Part shown: positions 1 to 6,337 of the stretch, in pieces
Layout of the letters: each line of letters starts with the position of its first letter
How positions within the stretch are numbered: position 1 is the stretch's first letter
NCBI GenBank assembly: GCA_934655935.1
Contig: CAKUHJ010000041.1
Span: 1-13,620, forward strand
Length of the DNA stretch: 13,620 nt
Source of the DNA: an uncultured Oscillospiraceae bacterium
GTDB taxonomy: Bacteria > Bacillota > Clostridia > Oscillospirales > Oscillospiraceae
Reading direction: 5' to 3'
Translations under genes and position numbers: made by a program
The notes under the pieces: generated by a model
The model's input: the letters and a program-made list of their open reading frames with translations, nothing else
Database searches by the model: none
Told to the model about the DNA's origin: nothing

Positions 1-910
1 GGCGCATGGCGACCTCGTTGCCCGTGCAGCAGACGCCGCAGATGTTGATGCCCTTCGCGCCGTTTTCCTTGGCAAGCGCGACCATCTCGGGGTCCTGGGA
101 GAACATGACGATCATTTCGGACAGGGACGGGTCGTGGCCGTGGACCACAATGTTGACCATATCCTTTTCCATGACGCCGATGTTGGCGGTGGTATCGACG
201 GGCTTCGGGGTGCCAAACAGAACGTCGGAGAACTCGGTGCCCATCATGGAGCCGCCCCAGCCGTCGGACAGACCGGCGCGCAGAGACTGCTTGATGAGTG
301 CCTCAGGCAGGGAAGAACAGCCCATATGCGTCATATGCATGGACTGGGAAACCTCACGGTCGATGGCGCGCGGCTCAATGCCGGCGTTGTGCCAAAGCTC
401 CTGGGTGTGCGCGGGCGCGCGCTTCAGGAAGCGCTGTACGCCGAAGGGCTTGCCGTACTCCAGCAGTGCGGCCTCGGCGACCTCGTGCGCCAGATCGTAG
501 ATGTCCTTGTCCTCGGTCTCGATGCCCCACTCGTGCGCGATGCGCTTCAGCTTTTCGGGGTCCTTGACCTGATAGGCGCCGCCTTCGTGGGTCTGGTACA
601 GGGTGTGGCAGATCTGACGGCCATGGTCGGAGTGCGTCGCAGCGCCGCCGGCGGTGAAGCGCAGATAGTTTCTGCCGACAATGCCGTGCACGTCGCAGCC
701 GCAGATGCCGCGGGGCGCCTTGGGCGTGATGCGGCACGGGCCCATGGAGCAAATGCGGCAGCAGGTACCGGCCTCGCCGAAGCCGCAGTGCGGCGTCTGG
801 TTCTTGACGCGCTGCTGCCAGGAATCTGCGCCAACCTTCTTGCCGGTTTCAAGCAAGGCGTTGGTCGCTTCTTCCATCTGTTCAACTGTGATTAAGCGAT
901 CCCAATCCAT
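1..910 (-). CDS. cooS: Anaerobic carbon monoxide dehydrogenase catalytic subunit (CooS), 3' end cut by window edge
   Basis: Catalyses CO + H2O = CO2 + 2 electrons at a Ni-Fe-S centre; cytoplasmic homodimer. 303 residues are visible, about half of the usual 630-650. In the translation, Cys42 and Cys50 match the D-cluster ligands, and Cys51, Cys54, Cys59 and Cys70 the B-cluster ([4Fe-4S]) ligands, in the motif CGFGEAGTCCRICSMGPC. VHGHDP (257-261) holds the C-cluster histidine and GVCCTGNE (292-299) the first C-cluster cysteine; the remaining C-cluster ligands lie beyond the edge. The ATG at 910 is preceded by AGGAGG at 922-927, eleven bases away, and MDWDRLITVEQM begins as expected for the family. 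The gene has its own promoter and leader upstream. Whether it belongs to a Wood-Ljungdahl cluster or stands alone cannot be told, since its downstream neighbours are outside. Family assignment is very secure. Confidence 0.96.
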   Translation of the reverse strand, partial: MDWDRLITVEQMEEATNALLETGKKVGADSWQQRVKNQTPHCGFGEAGTCCRICSMGPCRITPKAPRGICGCDVHGIVGRNYLRFTAGGAATHSDHGRQICHTLYQTHEGGAYQVKDPEKLKRIAHEWGIETEDKDIYDLAHEVAEAALLEYGKPFGVQRFLKRAPAHTQELWHNAGIEPRAIDREVSQSMHMTHMGCSSLPEALIKQSLRAGLSDGWGGSMMGTEFSDVLFGTPKPVDTTANIGVMEKDMVNIVVHGHDPSLSEMIVMFSQDPEMVALAKENGAKGINICGVCCTGNEVAMR

Positions 911-1074
911 CGATGATGTATCCTCCTAAAAATTGTTTGGAAGTGGTCCGGGCGGGCCCCGGACCGTCATAAGATGCGGCCGGCCCGCACGCGCGCGGAC
1001 AGGCCGAAACGGGCGCAGCTTGCCGCCCCGCGAAACCGGCGGCACGGCAAAATACACCCAGACAGCTTATGCCT
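911..1074 (-). promoter_or_regulatory. Long structured 5' leader of cooS
   Basis: The predicted transcript carries about 158 untranslated bases. A perfect 8-bp hairpin (GGTCCGGG/CCCGGACC, arms at 945-952 and 958-965, 5-base loop) sits about 18 bases upstream of the AGGAGG. A second GC-rich stem (GCCGCC...GGCGGC) lies near 1021-1045. A run of five T follows the first hairpin only after about twelve bases, so it is not a standard intrinsic terminator. I do not recognise a known riboswitch fold; control of translation or RNA stability is a guess. Confidence 0.4.
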
Positions 1075-1103
1075 ATTCTAGCAAGCGGGCCAGCGAATGT
1101 CAA
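1075..1103 (-). promoter_or_regulatory. Sigma-A type promoter of cooS
   Basis: On the minus strand the -35 box is a perfect TTGACA (1098-1103), followed by a 17-base spacer and the -10 box TAGAAT (1075-1080). The spacer ends in TGC, giving an extended -10. Transcription should start near 1068, leaving a leader of roughly 158 bases before the cooS start at 910. Confidence 0.8.
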
Positions 1104-1206
1104 CCGGAACCGCTTGGATTTTATCGGGAAAAGGCGAATTCCGGAGGACGGAATGCAATCTGTTTCCTGATATGGGAAAATTCCATTTCTAATATGGTAT
1201 TTTATG

Positions 1207-1240
1207 GAAAAATCGGCCGGGACGACGTCGTCCCGGCCGC
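1207..1240 (-). terminator. Intrinsic terminator after eamA
   Basis: A perfect 26-base palindrome (arms CGGCCGGGACGAC at 1214-1226 and its complement at 1227-1239) folds to an 11-bp stem with an ACGT loop. On the minus strand it is followed by ATTTTT (1208-1213). It lies 53 bases past the eamA stop and insulates cooS. A smaller stem, AAGCC-GGG-GGCTT followed by T5, sits closer to the stop at 1269-1284 and may help. Confidence 0.85.
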
Positions 1241-1292
1241 TTGTCCGCATGTCAAAACCCGCTGCCAAAAAGCCCCCGGCTTCCGGCGCGTC

Positions 1293-2189
1293 TCATGCGC
1301 GCTTCTTTTCGCGCGACGGCAGCTGCGCCAGAATGATCGCCGCGAAAATTACCGCGCAGCCGGCAAGCTCCCGCGGCCGGAGCGCCTGCTGAAGCAGCAG
1401 CCACCCGAACAGGGCCGCAAACACCGACTCCAGACTCATCAGCAGGCCCGCGAGCGTCGGCGGCACGTCCTTCTGGCCAAAAATCTGAAGCGTATAGCCG
1501 ACGCCGCCGGAAAAGACGCCCGCGTAAACAACCGGCACCCAGCACTGCGCAATCGCAGAAGCGGAGGGCTGCTCAAACAGGAGCATGCCCGCCAGCGAGA
1601 GCGCCGAGCAGGTGAAAAACTGCGTACACGCAAGCCGGGCCGCGTCCACCTGCGCGGAAACCCGGTCAATATAGCAGATCTGCAGCGTAAAGAACACCGA
1701 GCAGCCCAGGGTCAGCAGGTCTCCAAGGTTGACGCCCCGGTCCGAGCCCATACAAAGAAGATAGAAGCCGGCCACGGCCATCGCCACGCAGAGCCAAATC
1801 CGCCCCGGCGCCCATTTTCCGGAAAACAGGCCGAAGATCGGAATAAAAATGATGTAGAGCGCCGTCAGAAAGCCGGATTTTCCGACCGTTGTGCGCGCGA
1901 TGCCAAACTGCTGCAGCGTGCTTGCCGCAAACAGCAGCGCCCCGCAGACTACGCCCGCAAGCAGCTGCGCGCGCTTCTGCTCCGGCGTCCGCGGCCGGTT
2001 CGGCGTCATGCCCCTGCGGTCCAGCGCCGCGATGAGCGGCAGCAGCACCAGCCCCGCCAGCAGAAAGCGGATAAACTGCATGGTGAAGGGGCCGATATAC
2101 TGCGCGCCCTCGCTCTGCGCGACGAAGGCCGCGCCCCAGATCATTGCCGTCAGCAGCAGCATCAGGCTGCCTCTTGTCTGTCTCTTCAT
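1293..2189 (-). CDS. EamA/DMT-superfamily membrane permease
   Basis: A 298-residue inner-membrane transporter of the drug/metabolite (EamA, formerly DUF6) superfamily, usually ten membrane helices made of two repeated EamA halves. The first half is roughly residues 7-145, opening with GSLMLLLTAMIWGAAFVAQSEG-type sequence (positively charged MKRQTRG, then helix 1). The second half is about 150-290, and the protein ends in a basic tail (PSREKKRA) on the cytoplasmic side. The substrate cannot be read from sequence: family members export amino acids, metabolites or drugs, or import other solutes. The ATG at 2189 has AAGGAG eight bases upstream; the open frame continues to 2390, but that part overlaps the terminator of the preceding gene and has no membrane character. 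No separate promoter is visible between the terminator at 2207-2246 and the start, so expression may depend on readthrough from the CorC-like gene. Confidence 0.9.
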   Translation of the reverse strand: MKRQTRGSLMLLLTAMIWGAAFVAQSEGAQYIGPFTMQFIRFLLAGLVLLPLIAALDRRGMTPNRPRTPEQKRAQLLAGVVCGALLFAASTLQQFGIARTTVGKSGFLTALYIIFIPIFGLFSGKWAPGRIWLCVAMAVAGFYLLCMGSDRGVNLGDLLTLGCSVFFTLQICYIDRVSAQVDAARLACTQFFTCSALSLAGMLLFEQPSASAIAQCWVPVVYAGVFSGGVGYTLQIFGQKDVPPTLAGLLMSLESVFAALFGWLLLQQALRPRELAGCAVIFAAIILAQLPSREKKRA

Positions 2190-2206
2190 GGGATACTCCT
2201 TGCGGT

Positions 2207-2246
2207 TAAAAATCACAAGGCGAAAGCCCGGAAGGGCTTTCGCCTT
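2207..2246 (-). terminator. Intrinsic terminator between the CorC-like gene and eamA
   Basis: Perfect 13-bp stem (plus-strand arms AAGGCGAAAGCCC at 2217-2229 and its complement at 2234-2246) with a four-base loop. On the minus strand it is followed by GTGATTTTT, the T5 at 2208-2212. It lies 47 bases after the stop at 2293 and only about 20 bases before the eamA start, so any eamA mRNA from upstream must read through it. Confidence 0.85.
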
Positions 2247-2292
2247 GGGTGTGCTGAAAACTGTGCTTTCGCCTTGGTGTGCTGAAAACTGT
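2236..2292 (-). repeat. Tandem duplication of a 28/29-base unit overlapping the terminator
   Basis: Plus-strand copies at 2236-2264 (29 bases) and 2265-2292 (28 bases) are identical except for one extra G in a G-run. Each begins GCTTTCGCCTTGG and ends GCTGAAAACTGT. The second copy ends exactly where the CorC-like stop codon begins. The duplication supplies an additional copy of the terminator's 5' arm (11 of 13 bases). Confidence 0.9.
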
Positions 2293-3651
2293 TTATTTTT
2301 CTTCCTCTTCCCCGGCCGCAAGCTCGGGCTTCGGAAGCCTGGAAACCAGCGCCCACTCCACGCGGCGGTCCACCACGTTCTGCACCTCAATGTGCAGCCC
2401 GCAGGTATCGACCGTCAGCTTGCTTCCGTCCTTTGGAATAAAGGACAGCTGCGCAAAGACCAGGCCGCCCAGCGTATCGGACTCCTCATCCTCCGGAAAT
2501 TCCATATCCAGCGCCTGCGCAACCTGCTCAAGCTCGCACGAGCCCGCAATCCGCCACAGGTTTTCGCCCAGCTGCTCCAGATCCTTCGGCTCCTGCGGGT
2601 CGAACTCGTCATAGATATTGCCGACAATCTCCTCCAGCAGATCCTCCATGGTCACAAGGCCCGAGGTGCCGCCGTATTCGTCGACGACGATGGACATATG
2701 TATCTTCTTGCTCTGCATATCGCGGAACAGCACATCCGTCCGCACGGACTCCGGCACAAAGTAGGCCGGGCGCAGAAGCTCCCGCAGCGGCTTCGGCGCG
2801 TCCAGCTGGGCGTTGAGAAGATACTCCCTCGTGCTCAGGATGCCGACAATATCGTCCGCATCCTCCTCGTAGACCGGGAAGCGGGACAGGCCGGATTCGC
2901 GGATGACGGAAAGAATCTCCTCGTCGGAGTCCTCCGCCCAGACGAGCACCATGTCTGTACGGTGGATCATGACGTCCTCCGCCGTGGTGTTGTTGAACTC
3001 GAAAATATTCTCAATGAGCTCCTTTTCCGCCGGCTCGATGGTGCCGCGTTCCTCGCCGAGGTCCACCATCATGCGGATTTCATCTTCGCTGACGTCCTCC
3101 TCGTCCGCATGCGGATCGATGTGCAGAAGCCGCAGCACGCCGTTTGTCGACTTGGACAAAAGCCAGATCACTGGCCGGAATACCGATGCGACCGCCGTCA
3201 CTGCGCCGACCGTCACGCGCGCCACGCGCTCGGTCTTCTTCATGGCAATCCGCTTGGGCAGCAGCTCGCCGAGCACAAGGCTGAAATAGGACAGGATGAT
3301 GGTAATCAGGACCACCATGACCGTGTTGAGCGTCTGCGCGCTCAGGGCCGTTACGCCCTTTTCCTCCGTCAGCCAGCGGACCAGAGGCCCCGCGAAGCTG
3401 TCCGCCGCGAACGCGGACGAGAGAAAGCCCGCCAGGGTAATGGCAATCTGAATGGCGGAAAGAAAATTATCCGGCTTCTGCATCAGGCGCAGAAGCTTCT
3501 TTGCCTTCCGGTCCCCTTCCTCGGCCTGCTTTTTCAGCTTGCTCTCCGAAAGGGAAATCACGGCAATCTCCGCCGCGGCAAAAAATGCGTTGATGAAAAT
3601 CAGAACGATCAGGACAATCAGCCTGGGCAAGAACGGGTCGCCAGGATCCAA
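2293..3651 (-). CDS. HlyC/CorC (CNNM)-family membrane protein with CBS pair
   Basis: 452 residues when started at TTG 3651. Family members act as divalent-cation (Mg2+/Co2+) exporters or efflux modulators in the cytoplasmic membrane. Domain order is standard: an N-terminal DUF21/CNNM membrane domain (about 1-190, with INAFFAAAEIAVISLSESK and AIQIAITLAGFLSSAFAA), a CBS pair (about 205-320, beginning EDVMIHRTDMVLV) and a C-terminal CorC_HlyC ligand-like domain (about 340-430). The open frame extends to 3786, but the added residues are not membrane-like and overlap the promoter. GGGAGG lies eight bases before the TTG, which gives the family-typical short start LDPGDPFLP-hydrophobic. Older annotation as 'hemolysin' is misleading. 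Transcribed divergently from the oxaloacetate decarboxylase operon; eamA follows downstream. Confidence 0.93.
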   Translation of the reverse strand: MDPGDPFLPRLIVLIVLIFINAFFAAAEIAVISLSESKLKKQAEEGDRKAKKLLRLMQKPDNFLSAIQIAITLAGFLSSAFAADSFAGPLVRWLTEEKGVTALSAQTLNTVMVVLITIILSYFSLVLGELLPKRIAMKKTERVARVTVGAVTAVASVFRPVIWLLSKSTNGVLRLLHIDPHADEEDVSEDEIRMMVDLGEERGTIEPAEKELIENIFEFNNTTAEDVMIHRTDMVLVWAEDSDEEILSVIRESGLSRFPVYEEDADDIVGILSTREYLLNAQLDAPKPLRELLRPAYFVPESVRTDVLFRDMQSKKIHMSIVVDEYGGTSGLVTMEDLLEEIVGNIYDEFDPQEPKDLEQLGENLWRIAGSCELEQVAQALDMEFPEDEESDTLGGLVFAQLSFIPKDGSKLTVDTCGLHIEVQNVVDRRVEWALVSRLPKPELAAGEEEEK

Positions 3652-3723
3652 GAAAATAACCTCCCAAAAAGCGGCGGCACTGTTGGATTTACCGCATGCG
3701 CGGCGCAGACCACCGTAGTTTAC

Positions 3724-3751
3724 AGTATAGCACGGTTTCCTGAAAATGCAA
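3724..3751 (-). promoter_or_regulatory. Promoter of the CorC-like gene
   Basis: Minus strand: TTGCAT (-35, 3746-3751), 16-base spacer ending TGC, then TATACT (-10, 3724-3729), an extended -10 arrangement. It lies 72 bases upstream of the TTG start and supports that start, since starting at 3786 would place the promoter inside the coding region. Confidence 0.65.
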
Positions 3752-3847
3752 GAGCGCAGACGCGCTTCTTCCACACACAGCCACATTGCCAGAGGCAGAA
3801 ATATCCGTTCGCGCCCGAACGTGTTTTGTGAAAAACGACGAATTATC

Positions 3848-3926
3848 TATAAAAATTGCAGTTCATTTTTGGATAAAACCGGCGGAATCCATAAAAATTT
3901 ACCGATTCACTTTTTGCGGTAGAAAA
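3848..3926. repeat. Imperfect direct repeat upstream of the oadA promoter
   Basis: Two AT-rich units share ATAAAAATT (3849-3857 and 3891-3899), TTCA (3862-3865 and 3906-3909), TTTTTG, and a closing AAAA, spaced about 42-44 bases apart, near four helical turns. They end just upstream of the presumed -35. They could be paired activator sites or UP-element-like DNA; similarity is modest and could be chance in AT-rich sequence. Confidence 0.35.
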
Positions 3927-3948
3927 GATTGATTTTGCATGATATACT
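3920..3948 (+). promoter_or_regulatory. Probable promoter of the oadA operon
   Basis: TGA followed by TATACT (3940-3948) gives an extended -10; the -35, TAGAAA at 3920-3925 with a 17-base spacer, is a weak match (4 of 6). Start of transcription is expected near 3955, about 183 bases before the oadA ATG. Confidence 0.55.
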
Positions 3949-4007
3949 GTTATTCGGTGAACATTGGCTTTCTGAAATCAGGCTTTTCTTCATTTTGGCA
4001 CAGAGAA

Positions 4008-4082
4008 CCGGCCTGAGGCGCTTTGCCCGTGGACACCGCCGCCGGATCGGGATACGCGGAAGCTGGCTTCGGCGTATTTTTT
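4008..4082 (+). promoter_or_regulatory. oadA leader with intrinsic terminator: candidate attenuator
   Basis: Between the promoter and oadA lies a stem ATACGC-g-GAAGC / GCTTC-g-GCGTAT (4052-4077) followed directly by six T (4077-4082), which is a typical intrinsic terminator before the first gene. Upstream is a separate stem, CCGGC (4008-4012) with GCCGG (4041-4045), enclosing GGCG (4017-4020) with CGCC (4037-4040) and a CTGA bulge. A second GAAGC at 4086-4090 could capture the GCTTC arm (4066-4070) instead, so the terminator and an alternative fold exclude each other. I cannot match it to a known riboswitch family. Confidence 0.55.
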
Positions 4083-4102
4083 CCGGAAGCGTTATTATGA
4101 TG

Positions 4103-4130
4103 CACGCCCTGCGGCGTGAAAAAATGGAGG
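4103..4130 (+). promoter_or_regulatory. Hairpin and ribosome binding site of oadA
   Basis: A 6-bp hairpin (CACGCC 4103-4108, CTGC loop, GGCGTG 4113-4118) stands just before the GGAGG at 4126-4130, which is seven bases from the ATG. The hairpin does not cover the binding site. Confidence 0.5.
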
Positions 4131-4137
4131 ATATACA

Positions 4138-5538
4138 ATGAAAAAAGTTCAAATCACTGAAACTGTCCTTCGTGATGCAAACCAGTCGTTGATGGCGACG
4201 CGTCTGCCCTATTCCGATTTCGAGGCGATTCTGCCCGAAATGGACAAGGCCGGCTACTACTCGGCAGAATGCTGGGGCGGCGCTACGTTCGACTCCTGCC
4301 TGCGTTACCTGGATGAGGACCCGTGGGAGCGTCTGCGCAATATCCGCAGGCTCATGCCCCACACAAAGCTTCAGATGCTGCTGCGCGGCCAGAACCTGCT
4401 TGGCTACAAGCACTATCACGACGACGTTGTGGAAAAATTCGTGCAGCTGTCGATCAAGAACGGCATTGATATCATCCGTATTTTCGACGCCCTGAACGAC
4501 TTCCGCAACCTCGGCACCGCGCTGGACGCGACCATGAAGTACGCCACAAAGAACACCATCGCCTCCGGCTGCATCTCCTACACGCAGAGCCCGGTGCACA
4601 CGGTGGAAAAGTACGTCGAAATGTGCAAGGAGCTCCAGAAGATGGGCTTCAAGACCATCTGCCTGAAGGATATGGCCGGCACAATGAGCCCCTACGAGGC
4701 CGAGCACCTGATCAAGGGCATCAAGGACGCCGTGGGCAATCTGCCGCTGATTCTGCACACGCACTGCACCACCGGCATGGCCTATATGACCGTGACCAAG
4801 GCGATTGAGTCCGGCATCGACGTCATCGACTGCGCCACCTCCTGCTTCTCGAACGGCACGTCCCAGCCCGCGACGGAGACCATGTTCTACGCGCTCGAGC
4901 AGTATGGCGTCAAGAGCGGCCTGAACGAGGAATCCATCAACAAGGTCAACGATTACTTCAAGCCCATCAAGCAGAAGTATGTCGACTCCGGCCGCATCAA
5001 CCCCAAGTCCATGGCGACCGACGCGCAGGCGCTGGTCTACAAGGTTCCCGGCGGCATGCTCTCGAACATGATTGCAAACCTGACCGATATGAAGGCCATG
5101 GACAAGTTTGACGCAGCGCTGCAGGAAATCCCCGCCGTGCGCAAGGACCTCGGCTATCCCCCGCTGGTCACGCCGCTGAGCCAGATGGTCGGCAACCAGG
5201 CTGTTACCAACGTGCTTCTCGGCGAGCGCTACAAGCAGATTTCCAAGGAGGTCAAGAACTACTTCAAGGGCGAATACGGCATTGCGCCCGCGCCTGTTTC
5301 CGAAGAGCTGCAGACCAAGATCCTCGGCGAGGGCGGCAAGCCCGTCGACTGTCGGATCGAGGACTCCAAGCGCACCGGAGAGGACTTCCGGGCCGCGGAG
5401 GAAGCGCTCGGCGAGCTTGCACGGTCTGAAGAGGATATCATGAGCTACATCTGCTATCCGGATCAGACGAAGAAGTTCCTGGAGGCGCGCAAGGCCAGGG
5501 AAGAAAATATCTGCAAGTACGTCATCGAAGAAGCGTGA
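4138..5538 (+). CDS. oadA: Oxaloacetate decarboxylase alpha subunit (carboxyltransferase)
   Basis: 466 residues; transfers the carboxyl group of oxaloacetate to the biotin of the carrier protein, releasing pyruvate, on the cytoplasmic side of the membrane pump. The protein has the pyruvate-carboxylase-type TIM-barrel: TVLRDANQS with metal-ligand Asp13, CLKDMAG with the Lys (177) expected to be carboxylated, and HTH (His207, His209) completing the metal site, then the conserved C-terminal carboxyltransferase part (ATDAQALVYKVPGGMLSNM). It is about 130 residues shorter than Klebsiella OadA because the biotin domain is not fused; it is encoded two genes downstream. Pyruvate carboxylase subunit B is the alternative, but no biotin carboxylase is present and a sodium-pump beta subunit is. 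It is also unlike methylmalonyl- or glutaconyl-CoA decarboxylases, whose alpha subunits are CoA-carboxyltransferases. Confidence 0.93.
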   Translation: MKKVQITETVLRDANQSLMATRLPYSDFEAILPEMDKAGYYSAECWGGATFDSCLRYLDEDPWERLRNIRRLMPHTKLQMLLRGQNLLGYKHYHDDVVEKFVQLSIKNGIDIIRIFDALNDFRNLGTALDATMKYATKNTIASGCISYTQSPVHTVEKYVEMCKELQKMGFKTICLKDMAGTMSPYEAEHLIKGIKDAVGNLPLILHTHCTTGMAYMTVTKAIESGIDVIDCATSCFSNGTSQPATETMFYALEQYGVKSGLNEESINKVNDYFKPIKQKYVDSGRINPKSMATDAQALVYKVPGGMLSNMIANLTDMKAMDKFDAALQEIPAVRKDLGYPPLVTPLSQMVGNQAVTNVLLGERYKQISKEVKNYFKGEYGIAPAPVSEELQTKILGEGGKPVDCRIEDSKRTGEDFRAAEEALGELARSEEDIMSYICYPDQTKKFLEARKAREENICKYVIEEA

Positions 5539-5552
5539 GCGAGGTGAGTGCG

Positions 5553-5909
5553 ATGTTTTTGGTAAATCAGGCTCTGACCGATCTCGAGCTCGGCACCGGC
5601 GCGCTGATCGCCGTGCTCGGCTACGCGGTCGTATTTGTCGGCCTTATCGCGCTGATGGCCGTCGTGACCATCATGGGTAAGATCATGGTCGCAAGCAAGA
5701 AGAAGGCTGCGGCGCCCGCAGCGGCGCCGGCCCCTGCTCCCGCGCCCGCCGCGCAGCCCGTGCTTGCCGCCGCGGCAGGCTCCGCCGGCAATATCAAGCT
5801 CTACAACGTTTCCGACCGCGACGCCGCCATTCTCATGGCGATTGTGGCAGACAAGATGGGCAAACCCCTCAACACCCTGCGCTTCAAATCGATGAAGGAG
5901 GTTCACTGA
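5553..5909 (+). CDS. oadG: Small membrane subunit of Na+-translocating decarboxylase (OadG-like)
   Basis: 118 residues from ATG 5553. One membrane helix (about residues 13-38, GALIAVLGYAVVFVGLIALMAV) is followed by KKK, an Ala/Pro-rich linker (about 52-80), and a conserved-looking C-terminal segment, VSDRDAAILMAIVADKMGKP. OadG/GcdD/MmdD subunits anchor the carboxyltransferase to the beta subunit; the C-terminal tail contacts the alpha subunit in the Klebsiella enzyme. A GTG at 5535 overlapping the oadA stop would add six residues (MSEVSA), but GAGGTG at 5541-5546 is placed correctly only for the ATG at 5553. Such subunits are poorly conserved, so the assignment leans on position, size and topology. 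Confidence 0.82.
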   Translation: MFLVNQALTDLELGTGALIAVLGYAVVFVGLIALMAVVTIMGKIMVASKKKAAAPAAAPAPAPAPAAQPVLAAAAGSAGNIKLYNVSDRDAAILMAIVADKMGKPLNTLRFKSMKEVH

Positions 5910-5911
5910 TC

Positions 5912-6325
5912 ATGAAATATAAGATTACGCTCAACGGCAAGACCTATGAGGTTGAGGTTGAAGAAGGCCAGGCCATGCTGGTAGACGAGTACGAGGCCTA
6001 CGCCCCCGCCGCAGCGCCCGCACCCGCAGCAGCGCCCGCGCCTGCCGCAGCGCCCGCGCCCGCGGCGGCTCCCGCGCCTGCCGCAGCCCCCGCACCCGCA
6101 GCCGTGGCTGCCGGTGAGGTTGTTGCAGCGCCGATGCCCGGCAACATTCTTTCTGTCAACTGCACGCAGGGCGCCGCCGTCAAGGCCGGCGACACGCTGG
6201 TGATCCTGGAGGCCATGAAGATGGAAAATGAAATCCTTGCGCCGCGCGACGGCACGGTTGCGCAGGTCGTCACCAGCAAGGGTGCGGTCGTGGATACGGG
6301 TGCTCCGCTGGTTGTTCTGGCGTAA
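5912..6325 (+). CDS. Biotin carboxyl carrier protein of the decarboxylase
   Basis: 137 residues. Shuttles the carboxyl group between the alpha and beta subunits. N-terminal 30 residues (MKYKITLNGKTYEVEVEE) form a short conserved lead, followed by a flexible linker (about 31-67) with a hexapeptide AAAPAP-type unit repeated five times, then the biotinyl domain (about 69-137) with EAMKMENEI; Lys103 is the biotinylation site. AAGGAGG at 5895-5901, inside the end of the preceding gene, is ten bases from the ATG. The gene corresponds to GcdC/MmdC of other sodium pumps and to the C-terminal third of fused OadA. Confidence 0.94.
   Translation: MKYKITLNGKTYEVEVEEGQAMLVDEYEAYAPAAAPAPAAAPAPAAAPAPAAAPAPAAAPAPAAVAAGEVVAAPMPGNILSVNCTQGAAVKAGDTLVILEAMKMENEILAPRDGTVAQVVTSKGAVVDTGAPLVVLA
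6004..6105 (+). repeat. In-frame repeats coding the Ala-Pro linker
   Basis: About five copies of an 18-base unit encoding Ala-Ala-Ala-Pro-Ala-Pro. Synonymous differences (gcc/gca/gcg) between copies suggest the repeat is old rather than a recent expansion, though length could vary between strains. Confidence 0.75.
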
Positions 6326-6337
6326 GGAGGACTGAAC

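Larger units (their letters stand above)
911..1292. other. Intergenic region between eamA and cooS (382 bases)
   Basis: Holds, reading on the minus strand, the eamA terminator (1207-1240), an AT-rich stretch with overlapping imperfect dyads (about 1170-1205), the cooS promoter (1075-1103) and the cooS leader. An open frame crosses parts of it in the minus direction, but it overlaps the terminator and promoter and has no family resemblance, so I do not call a gene. Confidence 0.7.
3652..4137. other. Divergent control region (486 bases) between the CorC-like gene and oadA
   Basis: Contains the minus-strand corC-like promoter, an AT-rich block with an imperfect direct repeat (3848-3926), the plus-strand oadA promoter, and the oadA leader with its internal terminator. 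Open frames cross it on both strands but run over these signals and show no family features; I see no gene in it. Confidence 0.7.

Noticed and set aside
882..1268. Minus-strand open frame of 128 codons upstream of and into cooS
   Set aside because: Overlaps the eamA terminator, the cooS promoter and the first codons of cooS in another frame; no ribosome binding site or family features.
2236..2292. Start of a CRISPR-like or IS terminal repeat
   Set aside because: Only two adjacent copies with no spacers and no transposase or flanking target duplication.
1891..3831. Long plus-strand open frame (646 codons) opposite eamA and the CorC-like gene
   Set aside because: Rich in Arg, His, Gln and Leu with no domain, and lies antisense to two clear membrane-protein genes; a by-product of high GC.
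4021..4082. Possible T-box leader (GTGGACACCGCC resembles the UGGNACC bulge)
   Set aside because: The match is inexact, no stem I or specifier loop is seen, and the downstream genes are not tied to an amino acid.
4138..5538. Pyruvate carboxylase subunit B as identity of the alpha subunit
   Set aside because: Cannot be excluded by this gene alone, but the operon includes a sodium-pump beta subunit and a small membrane subunit and lacks biotin carboxylase.
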